Shown piece by piece: positions 33,423 through 45,107 of a stretch of DNA of 64,000 bases; the first letter of the stretch is position 1; every line of letters starts with the position of its first letter. The position numbers and the translations under genes are program-made. The notes below the pieces were generated by a model that was not told where the DNA came from, did not search any database, and was given only the letters and a program-made list of their open reading frames with translations. The stretch comes from Erigeron canadensis (Eukaryota; Streptophyta; Magnoliopsida; Asterales; Asteraceae). The stretch covers positions 17,915,664-17,979,663 of the forward strand of contig NC_057768.1 in assembly GCF_010389155.1 (NCBI RefSeq), given 5' to 3'.

Positions 33423-33601
33423 GGAAAATGACTAATCCCCTAACAAAGTAGCTTAAAAATTCTCTTTAACACTATAAAAAGGTGGTATGTGGTATTCACT
33501 AATTTTTTTTTCTTAATCTTGTCCCTGATTTTTCCACATGTCATTATCCAATAGTTAGAAGGATTTTTAAGCTATAACTTTAAGAGGATTAATCACTTCC
33601 C
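33423..33601 (+). mobile_element. MULE-type MITE, copy A (9-bp target duplication)
   Basis: A 179-bp unit with inverted ends (GGAAAATGACTAATCCCCTA against GGGAAGTGATTAATCCTCTT). It is flanked by perfect direct repeats TTTCTAAAA at 33414-33422 and 33602-33610. It lies 269 bp upstream of the cyclin-J18 ATG. Confidence 0.85.
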
Positions 33602-33625
33602 TTTCTAAAATAATATATAAATTTT

Positions 33626-33804
33626 GGGAAATGATTAATCCTCCTAACCAAATAGCCTAATAATTCTTCTAACTATGGGATGATGAAATGTGAAAAAATC
33701 AGGGGGCAAGATTAAGAAAGAGAATTAGTGGATACCACATGTCACCTTCTTAATATATTAGGAGAATTATTAGACTATTTAATTATGAGTATTTATCATT
33801 TTCC
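33626..33804 (-). mobile_element. MULE-type MITE, copy B (inverted relative to copy A)
   Basis: Also 179 bp. Its sequence is the reverse complement of copy A, including the inner segment around GGTATCCACTAATTCTC. Flanking repeats are ATAAATTTT and ATAAATTTA (8 of 9 match). Together with copy A it forms a large palindrome with a 24-bp centre. Confidence 0.85.
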
Positions 33805-34373
33805 ATAAATTTATCATGGTTCAAATCTCACTTCCTACATTTGTAGTAGTGGATTATTAGAGCACCGCTAATGTATCTCCGTATTGCTAGTATTCGATTT
33901 TGAATACAAACCATTGGGTGTGTACCGTATTGAGTGTGTATTGGGTCTCGTATTGGACGGTTCGTGGTTGTGAATACGGAGAAGGTTGCTTTTTTTTATT
34001 CTCTGAAAGATATGTATATATATATATAGGGTAAAGTTATTTTAAGAAATTTTAAATAGTTAGAACTTCTAAGAATCCTTTTAAACCAATCATATTTTTT
34101 CCAATTTACGAGTATATTTGATTTGATTTTTTAATTAAAAGGACAAAATGGTAAAATCAACATAATAATATATGAGTACTAATCAAATCTTTTCGTAACT
34201 GCTTTTTTTTCCTCATAATTTTCGTGAAATGAAAACTGATTTCCAAATGGATATATATTTTCGTGCTCATTCTGTTGACTTTCCACCATTTTGTGACATT
34301 AATTGTAGTTTGTTTTTTAGATAATCATGTTTATATATGTATATTTGCACTAACTAATTTTATGAATCTTTTA

Positions 34374-35233
34374 TCTCTATATAACTAAGAGAGGATAGAT
34401 TAAGGCTAATGTGGCAATCTTGTTTAATTGATATTTAGAATTTTTTCCAATGTGGCATTCTCTTAATTATTTTCACACTAATTAATATACTAATACTATT
34501 ATTTATCTAGATTGGGGTTCTATTTATATATTATATTTTTATTTTTAAGAGAAGCACCATTATCCTATCCAATTATTTATAAATCGACTATTAATTTCCT
34601 ATTTAAATATTATAACTTATTAGATGGACCATTATCCAATCCTACTAAATAGAGATCGACTATTTATGTTTCTTTTCAAATGATATAAAGCTAAATTTAA
34701 TCACATGTTTATTAAGTTAATTCGAAGAAACAAAAGTTATGATTAGATAACTGAAATTTGATCAATTGTCTTTTAATATATATTAAGATTTATCAATTAA
34801 GAATGTCATGTAAGATTAAATGAGATAAGTTTATATACATATATTGCATTTCAATTGATATGTAAATAAAGACTACTTATCTAACATTATGACAAATAAA
34901 CAAAAATCATATTTTTTATAAAATAAAAATGACGTATAAACTTTCTCATATTCTCCCTTAGTTATATATAAAAAGAGTCATAAAATTGCAAAACCTTTTC
35001 CTTTAAATTAATTAGTATGATTTAGCTTTATGTGAATGTTAAAACAATTTTTTTTTTCTTTTAAGTTATATATACGAATATATATGACATTATAAAAATA
35101 TTTACTAACTATTTTATATAAAATTAATACATTTCAGTTATTAAGAGGATTAAATAAACCATATATTATCTACTTATTATAATATTACCGAATTTACTAT
35201 AATATTACCGTCCAACGGACGGGTTTAATCTAG
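34374..35233 (+). mobile_element. Non-autonomous Helitron
   Basis: It starts TCTCTATATAACTAAGAGAGG after an A, and ends with a hairpin CCGTCCAACGGACGG (35208-35222), a short spacer, and CTAG at 35230-35233 followed by T. The A^T target, TC start, 3' hairpin and CTAG end are all Helitron hallmarks. The 860-bp body has no coding capacity. Confidence 0.82.
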
Positions 35234-35314
35234 TTTATAATTTATTTGTATAAATACATTTATGTGAGTATTTATGCGTATATGATCATCGAATAATCTT
35301 ATGAAATTGTCATT

Positions 35315-35760
35315 TAAAAAATAATTGCATACATGTGTTCATATCATTGTTTATGCACATGTGATCATTAACTAATTATAAAATTGTCATTTACAAAATA
35401 ATTGCATACATGTGTTCATAGAATTGTTTATGCACATGTGATTACTAACTAAATAATTACGTACATATGCTCATACATGTGATCGTCAACTAAATAGTTG
35501 CATACATGTGTTCATAACATCGTTTATGAATATGTGATCACTAACTAAATAATTACATATATTTTTGTCATTCTAAAAAAACTAAATAATTACATACATA
35601 TGCGCTCATAGCATTGTTTATGCACATGTGATAACCAAATAAATAGTTTTGCATACATATGCTCATAGCATTGTTTATGCACATGTGATCACTAACAAAT
35701 TAGTTGCATACATATGCTCATATCATTGTTTATGCACACGTAATCGCCAACTTATAGATA
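35315..35760. repeat. Minisatellite of about 55-80-bp units
   Basis: Around eight degenerate copies of a unit built from GCATACATGTGTTCATA, GCATTGTTTATGCACATGTG and ATCACTAACTAAATAATT. The unit length varies through internal losses. It begins 80 bp beyond the Helitron's CTAG end. Confidence 0.8.
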
Positions 35761-35819
35761 CAATATCTATATACAAAATATTTATATACTTATATTTGTA
35801 GCACTTTTCATGCACATAT

Positions 35820-35922
35820 ACTAATATGTACGTATATACTTAAATGGATATATGGAATAAAAGGGTTCAACACTAATATGTACGTATATACTTAAATGGA
35901 TATGGAATAAAAGGGTTCAACA
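35820..35922. repeat. Two-copy tandem repeat, about 52 bp
   Basis: ACTAATATGTACGTATATAC ... AAAAGGGTTCAAC occurs twice head to tail, differing by a 2-bp AT indel. Confidence 0.85.
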
Positions 35923-35993
35923 TGTAAGATATAGAACAAAGAATGAGAATAGGGTCTTTAATATTAATGGCTCCATCTCCATAATAAAACAAA

Positions 35994-37227
35994 CTAGATT
36001 AATACCCGGTCGTTGACCGGATTATAAAGTAAACTTAAAAGCCTTTAATTCAAAAATAAAAATTAATATGAAATCGTACCTACTGTTCATAATAAGTCTT
36101 AAATCATATACACTTTTAGATGTAATATATATATAGTCGGTTTGATATGTATTAAAATTGTCAATACTCGACCTTACACGGAATTTGACTTGAAACCGAC
36201 CCGGAAAATTGGGTTAGAGTTGTGAAATCTCGACCCGATAATCCGCCAACTTGACCTTTTTGAGTTTGGGTCGGGTTGACATATTTGGTTAGAAGATCAA
36301 CCCCCAAACCCAAATATATTTAACCCAAATATATTTATATTTATATAATTTTCAATATGTCGACTCATCAACTCATTTGATCCGACAACACACAAACCCA
36401 TTTGACGTAAAACCAACTTGTCAACCAACCAACCCGTATGATCTGAGATCAACCAACAAACCCATTTAATGTGGGAACCTGCCAACCCACCAACCTATCT
36501 AACCCGCCAACCCGATTTTTTTGGGTTGGTGGTTGAGTTCGGGTTGATGGGTTGACGGGTTGACAGACCTTGATTGAGATTTCCATGTCAACTTTATAAT
36601 CAAGAGTAATAATTAGATTACTTATATGCTCTGTCCATTTTAATATACATCACTTATTTATTAGAATGATTTCTTGACGTTATGATAAAAATAAGTATGG
36701 TTGGATTCAAAAAAAATTTTACTTGCCAAATTGAAACCATTAACCCAAGTCCATTGACAGTCATATATAAAAGTAGTAATTTTTTTTTTCTTTGTGTAAT
36801 GATACAAAAAAAAATTATAAATATATGTTATGTTTGTAGCTTAAATTTTTTCCAAACAAATGTAAAATATATATCATTTAAGAATATATAAATAAAAAAT
36901 GACTTCAAAATAGTTTTAACAAAAATGGTAGCTAATAATTAGTTATTTGATTGAAAATTATATATATTGGGTCACTTCATATAAAAATTCTTCAATTATA
37001 AATAAGTTTAAACAAAATTTAAAACTTAAGTCAATTATATAGATGTTAAATAATAATCATATTCGTGATAGATGAAAACGACATAAATTGGTTGTAGCAA
37101 TTAATTCTAACTTGTCAAGATTAGCATTTTATTTTTTAGGGTGAAGATTAGATTTTAGTTTATTTTAAAAGGTTGAGAATAAAAGGCAATATTATTATTT
37201 TCTCTATGGGAGCATAAATATATATGA
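35994..37227 (-). mobile_element. Non-autonomous Helitron, minus strand, copy 1
   Basis: Read on the minus strand, the 3' end is a hairpin CCGGTCAACGACCGG, a spacer, then CTAG (35994-35997) followed by T. The 5' end is TCATATATATTTATGC, at 37227 and below. Length is 1,234 bp. The middle holds repeated words of the kind CCAACCCGT and GGGTTGAC that could form long hairpins. No helicase gene is present. Confidence 0.75.
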
Positions 37228-38600
37228 CTAGATTAATACGCGGTCGGTGACCGGGTTACCAACTAAATTTATTAGTAATATATCACACATTGCGAAAAAT
37301 ATATGTCTTATAGTATATTATATTGAAGTTTATTATGAAAACGGGCATATGTTAAGATAAAAAATCTTGTATTTTTTTGGATATAACATATATGAAGTCG
37401 GTTATATATGTACACGACCTTACATGAAATTCGACTTGAAACTAACCTGGAAAAACTTGGTTAGGGTTGTGAAATCTCGACTCAGTAATCTGTCAACTTG
37501 AGTTTTTGGGTCGTGGTCGGGTTGACCTTTTGGATTAATAGATCAACCCATCAACCCAAAAGTATTTTTAAATTATATAAAAAATTAAAATAAGTCGACC
37601 CATCAACTCATTTGATCAGACAACTCACAACCCATTTACTTGAAATCAATCTGCCAACCACCAACCATATCACCTGAAATCAACCCACCAAACCATTTAA
37701 CTCGTAAACTTTAGTTTTGTTGGTTGGTGCTTGGGTTTCTGTTAACGAACTGACAGAGTTACAGGTTTTGGTTGAGAAATTTTAAATTATAATTATAATT
37801 ATATAGTGGCATTCCGAACCCATTAACTCGAACCATAGATAATTATACTTATATTTATTTTAATTGTTGTTCTATCTAAAATTATTTACTCTTTCATACA
37901 AAATTTTAAATTATATAATAACTTGCTATAAACTTTTTAAAGTACATTATAGATGACTAAAACATCATGTTAAGTATATTTCTAAACGTTACATTGTATT
38001 TTATCTATATAAAAGAAAAACATATATAGGCCACATAATTTAAAACATTATTATATATCTGTAAAATTTAAAATCAAAAATCTTAATAAATATATGTTGT
38101 AAAAAACTATATGACAGTAAATATGATTGAATTAATAAAATAATATATGGATATTCTAAATAATATAAAACTAACAAAAATAATGGATATGAAATTTTGG
38201 ATTAGACTCGTAGGGTGTGTTATCCCGATAACCTCTAAAAATCTTTTAAAATTTAGGTTTCACGGCTATCTTGTTCACTTTTCTTAAGAAAAACACTTTT
38301 ACGTATTATATACATTAATTAAAAATTGAAGTAATAATATATCCCCCCACCCCCTAAATAAATCACTTTATGATTTTTTAATTAATTAAAAAATCATTTT
38401 TTTAGTTTTTCTTGTTGTTCAAATATAAACTCTTAATAATTTGTATTACATTTTACATTTTACCTCTTCCATTTGAATAACAAAATATTACCACTAATCA
38501 TAGCTAGATTCACCATCCTCTTTTTTTTTCCACCTAAACAAACAAGAAGACAAATACACTTTTGATGTCATTATGCTCATGATGGTATTTTATAGCTAAG
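37228..38600 (-). mobile_element. Non-autonomous Helitron, minus strand, copy 2 (5' end not located)
   Basis: CTAG at 37228-37231 and the complement of hairpin CCGGTCACCGACCG give a second 3' end that directly abuts the 5' end of copy 1. The stretch 37405-37530 is similar to 36165-36285 of copy 1 (GTGAAATCTCGAC is common to both). I could not fix the far end; 38600 is only a rough limit. Confidence 0.55.
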
Positions 38601-40185
38601 ATGTGGCATTCTCAACTTTGTCTAATTATCAAGATCTACATCAACCTTCCGATCCCGTCAGCCACTATCTCCGACGAGACCTTCCCGTCGAGAACAACCA
38701 TCATATGGTTGAGAGTGAATGAATGGAAATAAAGAGTACGTGAAAACTGAATAGAAATGAATGGTTGTGTAATGACATTGACAACCCGTTTTAAAAATGG
38801 TTGGAAATAACGACATTTTTATTCCAACCAATTTAAAAATGTTTTTATTTTTTTTGTTGAATTTAATTTTTTAAATTTTATTTTCTAACTCATAATGATA
38901 AACTAACCCCAATGCAACTTTCGTATATTGTAAGTTACATAATTATTCGTTTAACCTGGTCATTCATCGAATATTAAGCTAGTTTTTATTATTATAAAAA
39001 GCGACATGTTTGAAAATGGGTTAAAAATAAGAGGAAAAAAAATCATTAAAACGTTGCCAAATGAGAGATAGGAAAAAGACGAAATAAATCTTAAACATGT
39101 TATCATATATATATATATATATAAACTACACATTTAGTATAATTAATTAGTTACCATATCTAGATTTTTAATTTCAAGAGCCCAGATTGATTTGTAAAAC
39201 TAATTTCAATGGTCCAGATCAAAAGTTCAACTTTATTTCTTTCTCTCTGCTCTACCAGCAATATATATATATATAATTACACAATTATACAACTAACAAA
39301 ATCCAAACTTAGCCGCATTGAGTAGACTTCGAATTGAATACTTTGGAGGTTTTATGTATTTGAAATTTTAGAATTGGGTTGTAGATAATAACCAACCCTC
39401 ATAAGGATGCATTAATTGAAACAAAGTTTATAGTGGGTTCTAAATTGGCTTACCAATTGAATGGTAGTTTGCTAAGGAATGGAAATAAGATTTGATGAGC
39501 CTTCAAAAATAAATCTAGTGTTCCCCAATTTGTGAGAAACTGTTTCTAATTAATCAAAGTGACTAAAACACCCTTTTCTATTTAAATAAACGTTCAATAT
39601 TTTTCCATTTATTTACCAGAATGCCATTATTAATATTAGCCATTGATTAAACTTTTGGGTGGTTAAGATTGAATTTAAAGTTTCTCAAAAGTTCTTGCTT
39701 TTTTAATGGTTCTCAAAATAACTTTTCACTATATATATATATATATATGCGTCTGTGTGTTTGTGAATGTGTGTGTTTGTGTGTGTATCTTCAAATCTGG
39801 CCGGCCATTTTTTTTTCCGGTTTGTGTTTGTGTGGTGTGGGTGTTGTGAAGAAGATGATGACACTTTTGTCATCTAGTATATATAAATTTTCAAATTTTA
39901 CCCCATGTTTTCACATATTATCATTGTTTTCCTAAATAACAAATTTCCTATATTTTTATTATTATCATTGTTTTATTATGTATTTATTTTATAAAATATA
40001 TTTGTGATTTATTTAATTAAAGTGTGAAAATAAATATGTTGAAGTGTATTGGAATGTATTGGATGTATTGGGTATTGGGTGTGAATTGAGGAAAATGTAT
40101 TGTAAAGAGGTTTTGCTGATGTGACACTGTATTGGTTAGTATTGGTATAACCCATTAGGGGTGCTCTTAGAGAATTCACAATTAT
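38600..40185. other. AT-rich remainder of the nested transposon block
   Basis: Microsatellites (TA)n at about 39108-39122, 39260-39275 and 39732-39750, and a GT-rich run at 39751-39790. It includes the right arm of the Harbinger-like interval. The ORF at 39669-39935 runs through low-complexity sequence and is not supported. Confidence 0.5.
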
Positions 40186-40202
40186 GTATTTTCCAATGAC
40201 TT

Positions 40203-40490
40203 TTTTTGTAAAAAAAGTGTAAGAGATTTATAAGAAAAGTTTTAATCTCCAATGACAAAAAGCTTTTTAAAAGCTTAAAGTTAATTATATTATAAATATT
40301 TAAATGAGAGGGTAAATAAAAAGCTTAAAATCTACCAACCTATATCCTATGACTTGAACATACTTTTATACTAAATTAATGTATTTTATTCAACGCTAAT
40401 TTTTGAAAAGCTCTTTGTCATTGAAGGTAAAGATTTTTTTATAAAAAGCTCTTACATTTTCTTGTACTTTATTTACAAAAAATATTTTAG
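40203..40490. mobile_element. Hairpin MITE of about 290 bp
   Basis: The left arm (TTTTTTTGTAAAAAAAGTGTAAGAG ... CAATGACAAAAAGCTTTT) is the inverted match of the right arm (AAAAGCTCTTTGTCATTG ... CTTGTACTTTATTTACAAAAAA). No target duplication was fixed. Confidence 0.65.
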
Positions 40491-40564
40491 GTCAGTTTTT
40501 GAAAGTCTTGAGTTTCACCCCAGAAATATGTTGTTCGAATTCTGCATACTGCACAATTGGATGT

Positions 40565-40625
40565 CACTGTAATGTCTTAACTACTAACCACTAACTATTA
40601 ACTACTAACCACTAACTATTAACTC
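40565..40625. repeat. 21-bp tandem repeat
   Basis: AACTACTAACCACTAACTATT is repeated with slight variation about two and a half times. Confidence 0.75.
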
Positions 40626-40984
40626 GTTATAAAGAAAAAAAAGAAAAAAAAAAAACTAAAACGTAATGTAAATGTAAAAATGTAAATAAAATCATAATTA
40701 AATAATATAACTCTAACACAATATATATTTTATTTCATAATTTCTATAATTTTTGTAGATGAAATTTGTTAGTAATTATTTTATCTTTCATCGTTGAAGC
40801 ATATTAATACCTTGCAGCATACAATTGTTTGTGAGACAGGTCTTTAATTAGTCAACTTATGTATTCTTTAAATTACATATTATAATAAAGGAGTAGCATG
40901 TGAATAATATTTTTTTTGTCTTCATCTGAATTTTAAATATAAATAAGAGATTTAACAAATATAAAATAAAGAATGGACTTAATA

Positions 40985-41062
40985 GAATGGTTGGTGTCTA
41001 TGCTTGTGTGGGAGGAAGTCACAGGTTCAAACCCTCCTCCCCTCCTTTTTTTTTTTTTAGTT
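40985..41062 (+). repeat. SINE or tRNA-derived fragment
   Basis: GGTTGGTGTCTATGC resembles a Pol III A box, and CAGGTTCAAACCC a B box. They are followed by a C/T-rich end and a long T-run. This is the layout of a short plant SINE or a decayed tRNA copy. Confidence 0.45.
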
Positions 41063-43320
41063 TGTAAATTGTAATCAATAATAAATATTTGCATTTAGGC
41101 CCCTCTTTTTTTTTCTTTTGACTTTTATGTCCCTCTTGTTTTTTTTTTATTATTTCAACCCCCTAAATTTATATATTTTATGGTTTTTTTAAACTTTTGT
41201 AATATTTTGTTTTTTTTACCTTTATTACATGTAAGATTTTTTTTATAACTTTTTAAAATGTTATAAACCTTTTAAATTGTTATACATTTTGGTATTTACT
41301 ATTTTTTTTTCTTAAAATTTTTCTGTTGCATTATATATCCTTTGTACTCTTTTAAAATTTTGTCTTTATTCTTTTTTCACATCTAACATTTGTTTTTCTT
41401 ATAACTTCGTCATTTGGTTTTACAATAATAACTATATACAATACAACATAAATATAAAAACTATATACAATACCTTTCAAGATTAGACATAGCAAGAATA
41501 TAGTTATTATATCTATATATCAAAAATCAAGAAAAAAAAACAAAACAGTAACAAAAATTTCAGAGGAAACTTTTTACCAAAGTCTTGGGTTCGAGTCTTA
41601 GGTTTCTCATCTCAAGGTATTTTCCATTAGGAGGAGGTTGGAGGTCCAACAATTTGTTGGTTAAAATTGTCTCCAGCACGTCTGAATCTAAACTAACTTT
41701 ACAAAAAAAAAAATTAATTAATTGTAAAGTATTCGGCAAGGAACCGAATGCTATAATGAAAAAACTATATCAAGTAACTAGTGTTGGGATTTTATTTAGC
41801 GGATAACATCAAATGGGTCGGGTAATCGAACCGGTTTGAAAATAAGTTTCAATTACAAATTAAAGTGCGAAGCGGAAGCGTGTTAATATACTGTTAACAA
41901 CTATTAAAACATGTGTGTTATTGATGAGCGTTCATTTTGTGATAAAAACCCTATCGAAAGACTTCATTTCAATGTCTTAAATGAGTAAATATTCCAGAAC
42001 TTTCGGTACTTATGGGATTCTATGTTTACGCAGGTTCACAGAAGATGCGAGTGAGGGTAAATGACATCAAGTGACTCAAGATGGAAGCCTATGAAGTTAC
42101 AAGACACAAAGAGCTGATTCGGCAGCCGAACGAAGCAAAACGAGAAGCAGCAGGAGCTGCCAGTGCTGCTAGCCGAAGCCCAGCGCCGTTGGGAAACCCA
42201 GTTTAGCAAACCGACTCGAATCACTATTTAAGCCAAAGCAGCTCCCAAAACTCTAAGAGAGAGCCGATTCAGCAGCCCTAGCCGCCTACATCAAACCCTA
42301 GGTTGACTTTGCAGATTCCAAGGAGGTTTTGGAGCTTCTAACACCTTCCGATCTTCATCCTCAACCTAGATCTACTCTTTTATTTTACTTTCACACAATG
42401 TCTTTCATCTTTTCTGACTTTGTTATTCCTTTAATAATGGTAGGATAGTAGGCTGAATACTTGTTTGGATCGATATAATCATGCAGGAGATCTAGCATAC
42501 GTTGTCGTTAGAAAAAAAAAGACAACACATATTACACCTATCGCAACACAAAGTTTTAAACGAAATTCACCTTTCAAAAAAATACAAAAAATAAAAAAAT
42601 TTAATAATTAAACATTAGGTATGAAACCTGCAATATCGTGCAAATGTTAGGTACCATTTAAGTAATTAAGACACGCGATATTACATTTTTACCCCTCACG
42701 TGCAAGTCACGTGAGGCGTTTTTTACGGCTATCAAATGGTGTTTGGTCCAGCATGGTCTGAGTGGAGTTTTGGAAACATTAGGTATGATCCGCGTAATTT
42801 TGAAAGGAAATGTATCAAACTAGCAATATTGCGCAAACGTGAAGTACCATATAAGTACTTAACTCTAAAAAAAAATGTTAAATGCAGCTTTTTATATTTT
42901 CATTTAACTTAGGTAAAAAAAATTATACCTTTCATAACAAAAGTTTACTTTGAATTTTACAATAAATATACAAATACACTTTAATTACATCCTTTAGGGC
43001 TTTGTTTAGCAAAACTTAGAATAAAATCAATCGCATAACTTATTGATTTAATGAGGATTCGTTATGTTCAACTAGGTTTTCTTTCCTAGCATCGAAATAC
43101 TTAACCAATATATGCAAGTTATAATTTTCGAACCGCTTTTTCTTTTAATACTTAACTAAACTGATGATATCTATATTCCCTTATAAAATAAACTAAAACC
43201 CCTCCTTAAACTTTTAAGAACCAAACATGTCTAATTTACCCTCCATCTTAATTCATCCCTATTTACATTTTATACATTATGACTAAAATAACCTTACAAA
43301 AATTTCAGATTCTATCTCTC
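41063..43320. other. Intergenic: poly-T tracts, SINE-like scrap, LTR-like remnant
   Basis: T-rich tracts dominate 41045-41400. At about 41580 GGGTTCGAGTCTTAGG resembles a B box. The stretch 41,800-42,480 is GC-richer (GCAGCAGGAGCTGCCAGTGC) with a TATTTAAG box at about 42224 and an AAACCCTAGG leader, like an LTR promoter, but no second copy is present. A direct repeat (about 42611-42665 and 42810-42860, CAATAT.GTGCAAA) brackets a CACGTG-rich segment. No gene is supported. Confidence 0.4.
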
Positions 43321-43627
43321 CCTTACATACAAACATAAAATATTGAGAAAATGTCACAAATGGTCTATGTGGTTTGTCACTTTAGCGTTTTGCCCCCTGA
43401 TATGTCTCAAATTATATATGTTTCCCTCATACGATTTGGACGTTTTAGACACGTTTGATAGCCGTTTATACATGTTTTGTGGTGCTTTATGGTATTTGCT
43501 AGTGATTTCAGGTCTAAAGCAAGTTTATCGCTCACAAATGGTAGAAAACGACTTAGGAAAGGTCCATATGCACTAACGGATGAGTACTGGTGAAGAACGA
43601 AGCTGAAACGACAACTCCAGGCAAGAC

Positions 43628-43825
43628 TAGCGGCGCGAGCTAGTGTCCTAGCGGCGCTAGTCAGAGAACACAACCCAGTAGCGGCGCTAGATTGAGTTCT
43701 AGCGGCCCTAGTTTGCAGTTTTTCGGTCAGAAGTGCTCAAAAACACCTCTAGCGGCGCGACCCGAGTTCCTAGCGGGGCGAGATCGAGCTGACATCACCA
43801 TCTTCTCTCTCTTGGGGTATAAATA
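43628..43825 (+). promoter_or_regulatory. GC-rich paired-motif array with TATA box (5' LTR)
   Basis: Six copies of a 12-bp word (consensus TAGCGGCGCKAG) start at 43628, 43649, 43679, 43700, 43750 and 43771. They form three pairs, each exactly 21 bp apart; the first and third pairs are 122 bp apart. TATAAATA at 43818-43825 follows 36 bp after the last copy, and the transcript leader then reads CCCAAACCCTAG. The surrounding DNA is AT-rich, so this block stands out. Confidence 0.75.
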
Positions 43826-44922
43826 CCATCCACCATTCCACCCAAACCCTAGTCTTGGACACTTTAGCTCACACACTTATACTCCAACCGTTTTTCAAGG
43901 TTTTCTAAGGGTTTTCATCACTCGAACATCATTGGAAGATTTGAAGATTAAAGTTGGCTCTTGTTTAGTGATTGTAGCTAGATTGTAACCTCGATTTGGA
44001 TTATTACTTCATATTTGGTACATTATGTTTTCCTTTTTATTTCAATCTTTAGCTTTTAACATTATGAGTAGCTAAATCTTTATACATCTATGAAGATGAA
44101 GTGAAACAATTAGTTATGGTTGCATAGTATTTTGAATTCAAGTTAGTTTTACTTAACATTTTGTCAAGATCTTAATGAAGTGATTTCTTCTATTTAAATT
44201 TGTGTTCTTGGTAGTATTTGTGTTCTTCGATAGTGGTACTAGTTGAATGCAAGTATTATTTTAGTTGTTTGTCTATAAATAACTTTTACTAGGTGATGGT
44301 ATGATAGTAAAGAATACAAGGTTAATAGAAATTACTTTGTTAAGTGGATTTAACGGTTGGTGGTACCACGTTTCTTTCACGAAGATAAAATTGTTATTTA
44401 AATAATCTAACGAACTAGTTAGTTCAAGGAATTGTAATAGGGTTGGTGATACCACTTGTTGCAAGAAATTGAGTTGATTAGGTGATTGAGTAGATTTTAC
44501 AAACGTAGTGCACCCGTTTGTGTTTTTGACTTGTCACGATTATTATCACCAACATTATTGAATTTTGAGCTTAAACCATATGCAACCTAGACTTCTTGTG
44601 GAGCGGATTCGACATAGATGGCTTTTTAATCATTGTTTACACTAAAACCATTTTCGATTAATTCTTCGGAATTACTAATTTGTTTTAATTTCCGCAAACT
44701 AACTTTTCTAAACGCAAAGTGACAATTCGGTCACAAATCAAACTTTCTCTAGATTTACATTTTTACAACCTTAAGTACAACATTAAGTCCTTATGTTCGA
44801 TCCTGGTCTTACCAATTAACTATATTACATACGAACGGGTACACTGCCCGTAAGTGTGTGGTAGTCAGTAAGCGGTAGATCTTGTTATAAATTATTAAAC
44901 TTGATTTCACACATCAAGTTTT
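43826..44922 (+). repeat. 5' LTR downstream part (R/U5) of the Athila element
   Basis: It runs from the TATA box to the primer binding site and ends in phrases typical of Athila/Tat LTRs (TACACTGCCCGTAAGTGTG, CTTGATTTCACACATCAAG). The minus-strand ORF at 44273-44464 is not supported. Confidence 0.6.
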
Positions 44923-44940
44923 TGGCGCCGCTGCCGGGGA
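44923..44940 (+). promoter_or_regulatory. Primer binding site, tRNA-Asp type
   Basis: TGGCGCCGCTGCCGGGGA differs at one position from the classic Athila/Tat site TGGCGCCGTTGCCGGGGA. Confidence 0.88.
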
Positions 44941-45107
44941 CTGATTTTACGTACTTGTGGTTGAGATTCTGTGAATCGACCCTTTTGCGTGCTTAGCACG
45001 GGAAAGTTACTTGCTTTGTTTTATTTTTAGTTTGCTTCATTGTACCTCAGGTGCTATTAAGGTTTTCGTTTGTTGTGTTGTGTTCACATATTATTTTCAG
45101 GTAGTGG

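Larger units (their letters stand above)
34013..39749. mobile_element. Inner pair of inverted ends (second TIR element)
   Basis: TATATATATATAGGG then AAAGTTATTTTAAGAA at 34013-34055 resembles the complement of 39695-39749 (TATATATAGTGAAAAGTTATTTTGAGAAC). The repeats continue imperfectly for about 80 bp. This suggests another non-autonomous element nested in the Harbinger-like arms; a family was not assigned. Confidence 0.45.
33860..40166. mobile_element. Interval bounded by PIF/Harbinger-like ends, filled by nested elements
   Basis: The left end GAGCACCGCTAATG and right end CATTAGGGGTGCTC are inverted repeats, and both are flanked by TTA (33857-33859 and 40167-40169), the usual 3-bp target site of PIF/Harbinger transposons. 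Both arms hold repeated GTATTGG words. No transposase is seen. The 6.3-kb size is explained by elements that inserted later. Confidence 0.7.

Noticed and set aside
41585..41806. ORF of 73 codons
   Set aside because: It lies in a SINE-like, A-rich sequence and has no recognisable protein features.
42036..42224. Minus-strand 62-codon ORF
   Set aside because: It lies in an LTR-like GC-richer patch with no homology recognised; the patch reads better as a promoter/leader on plus.
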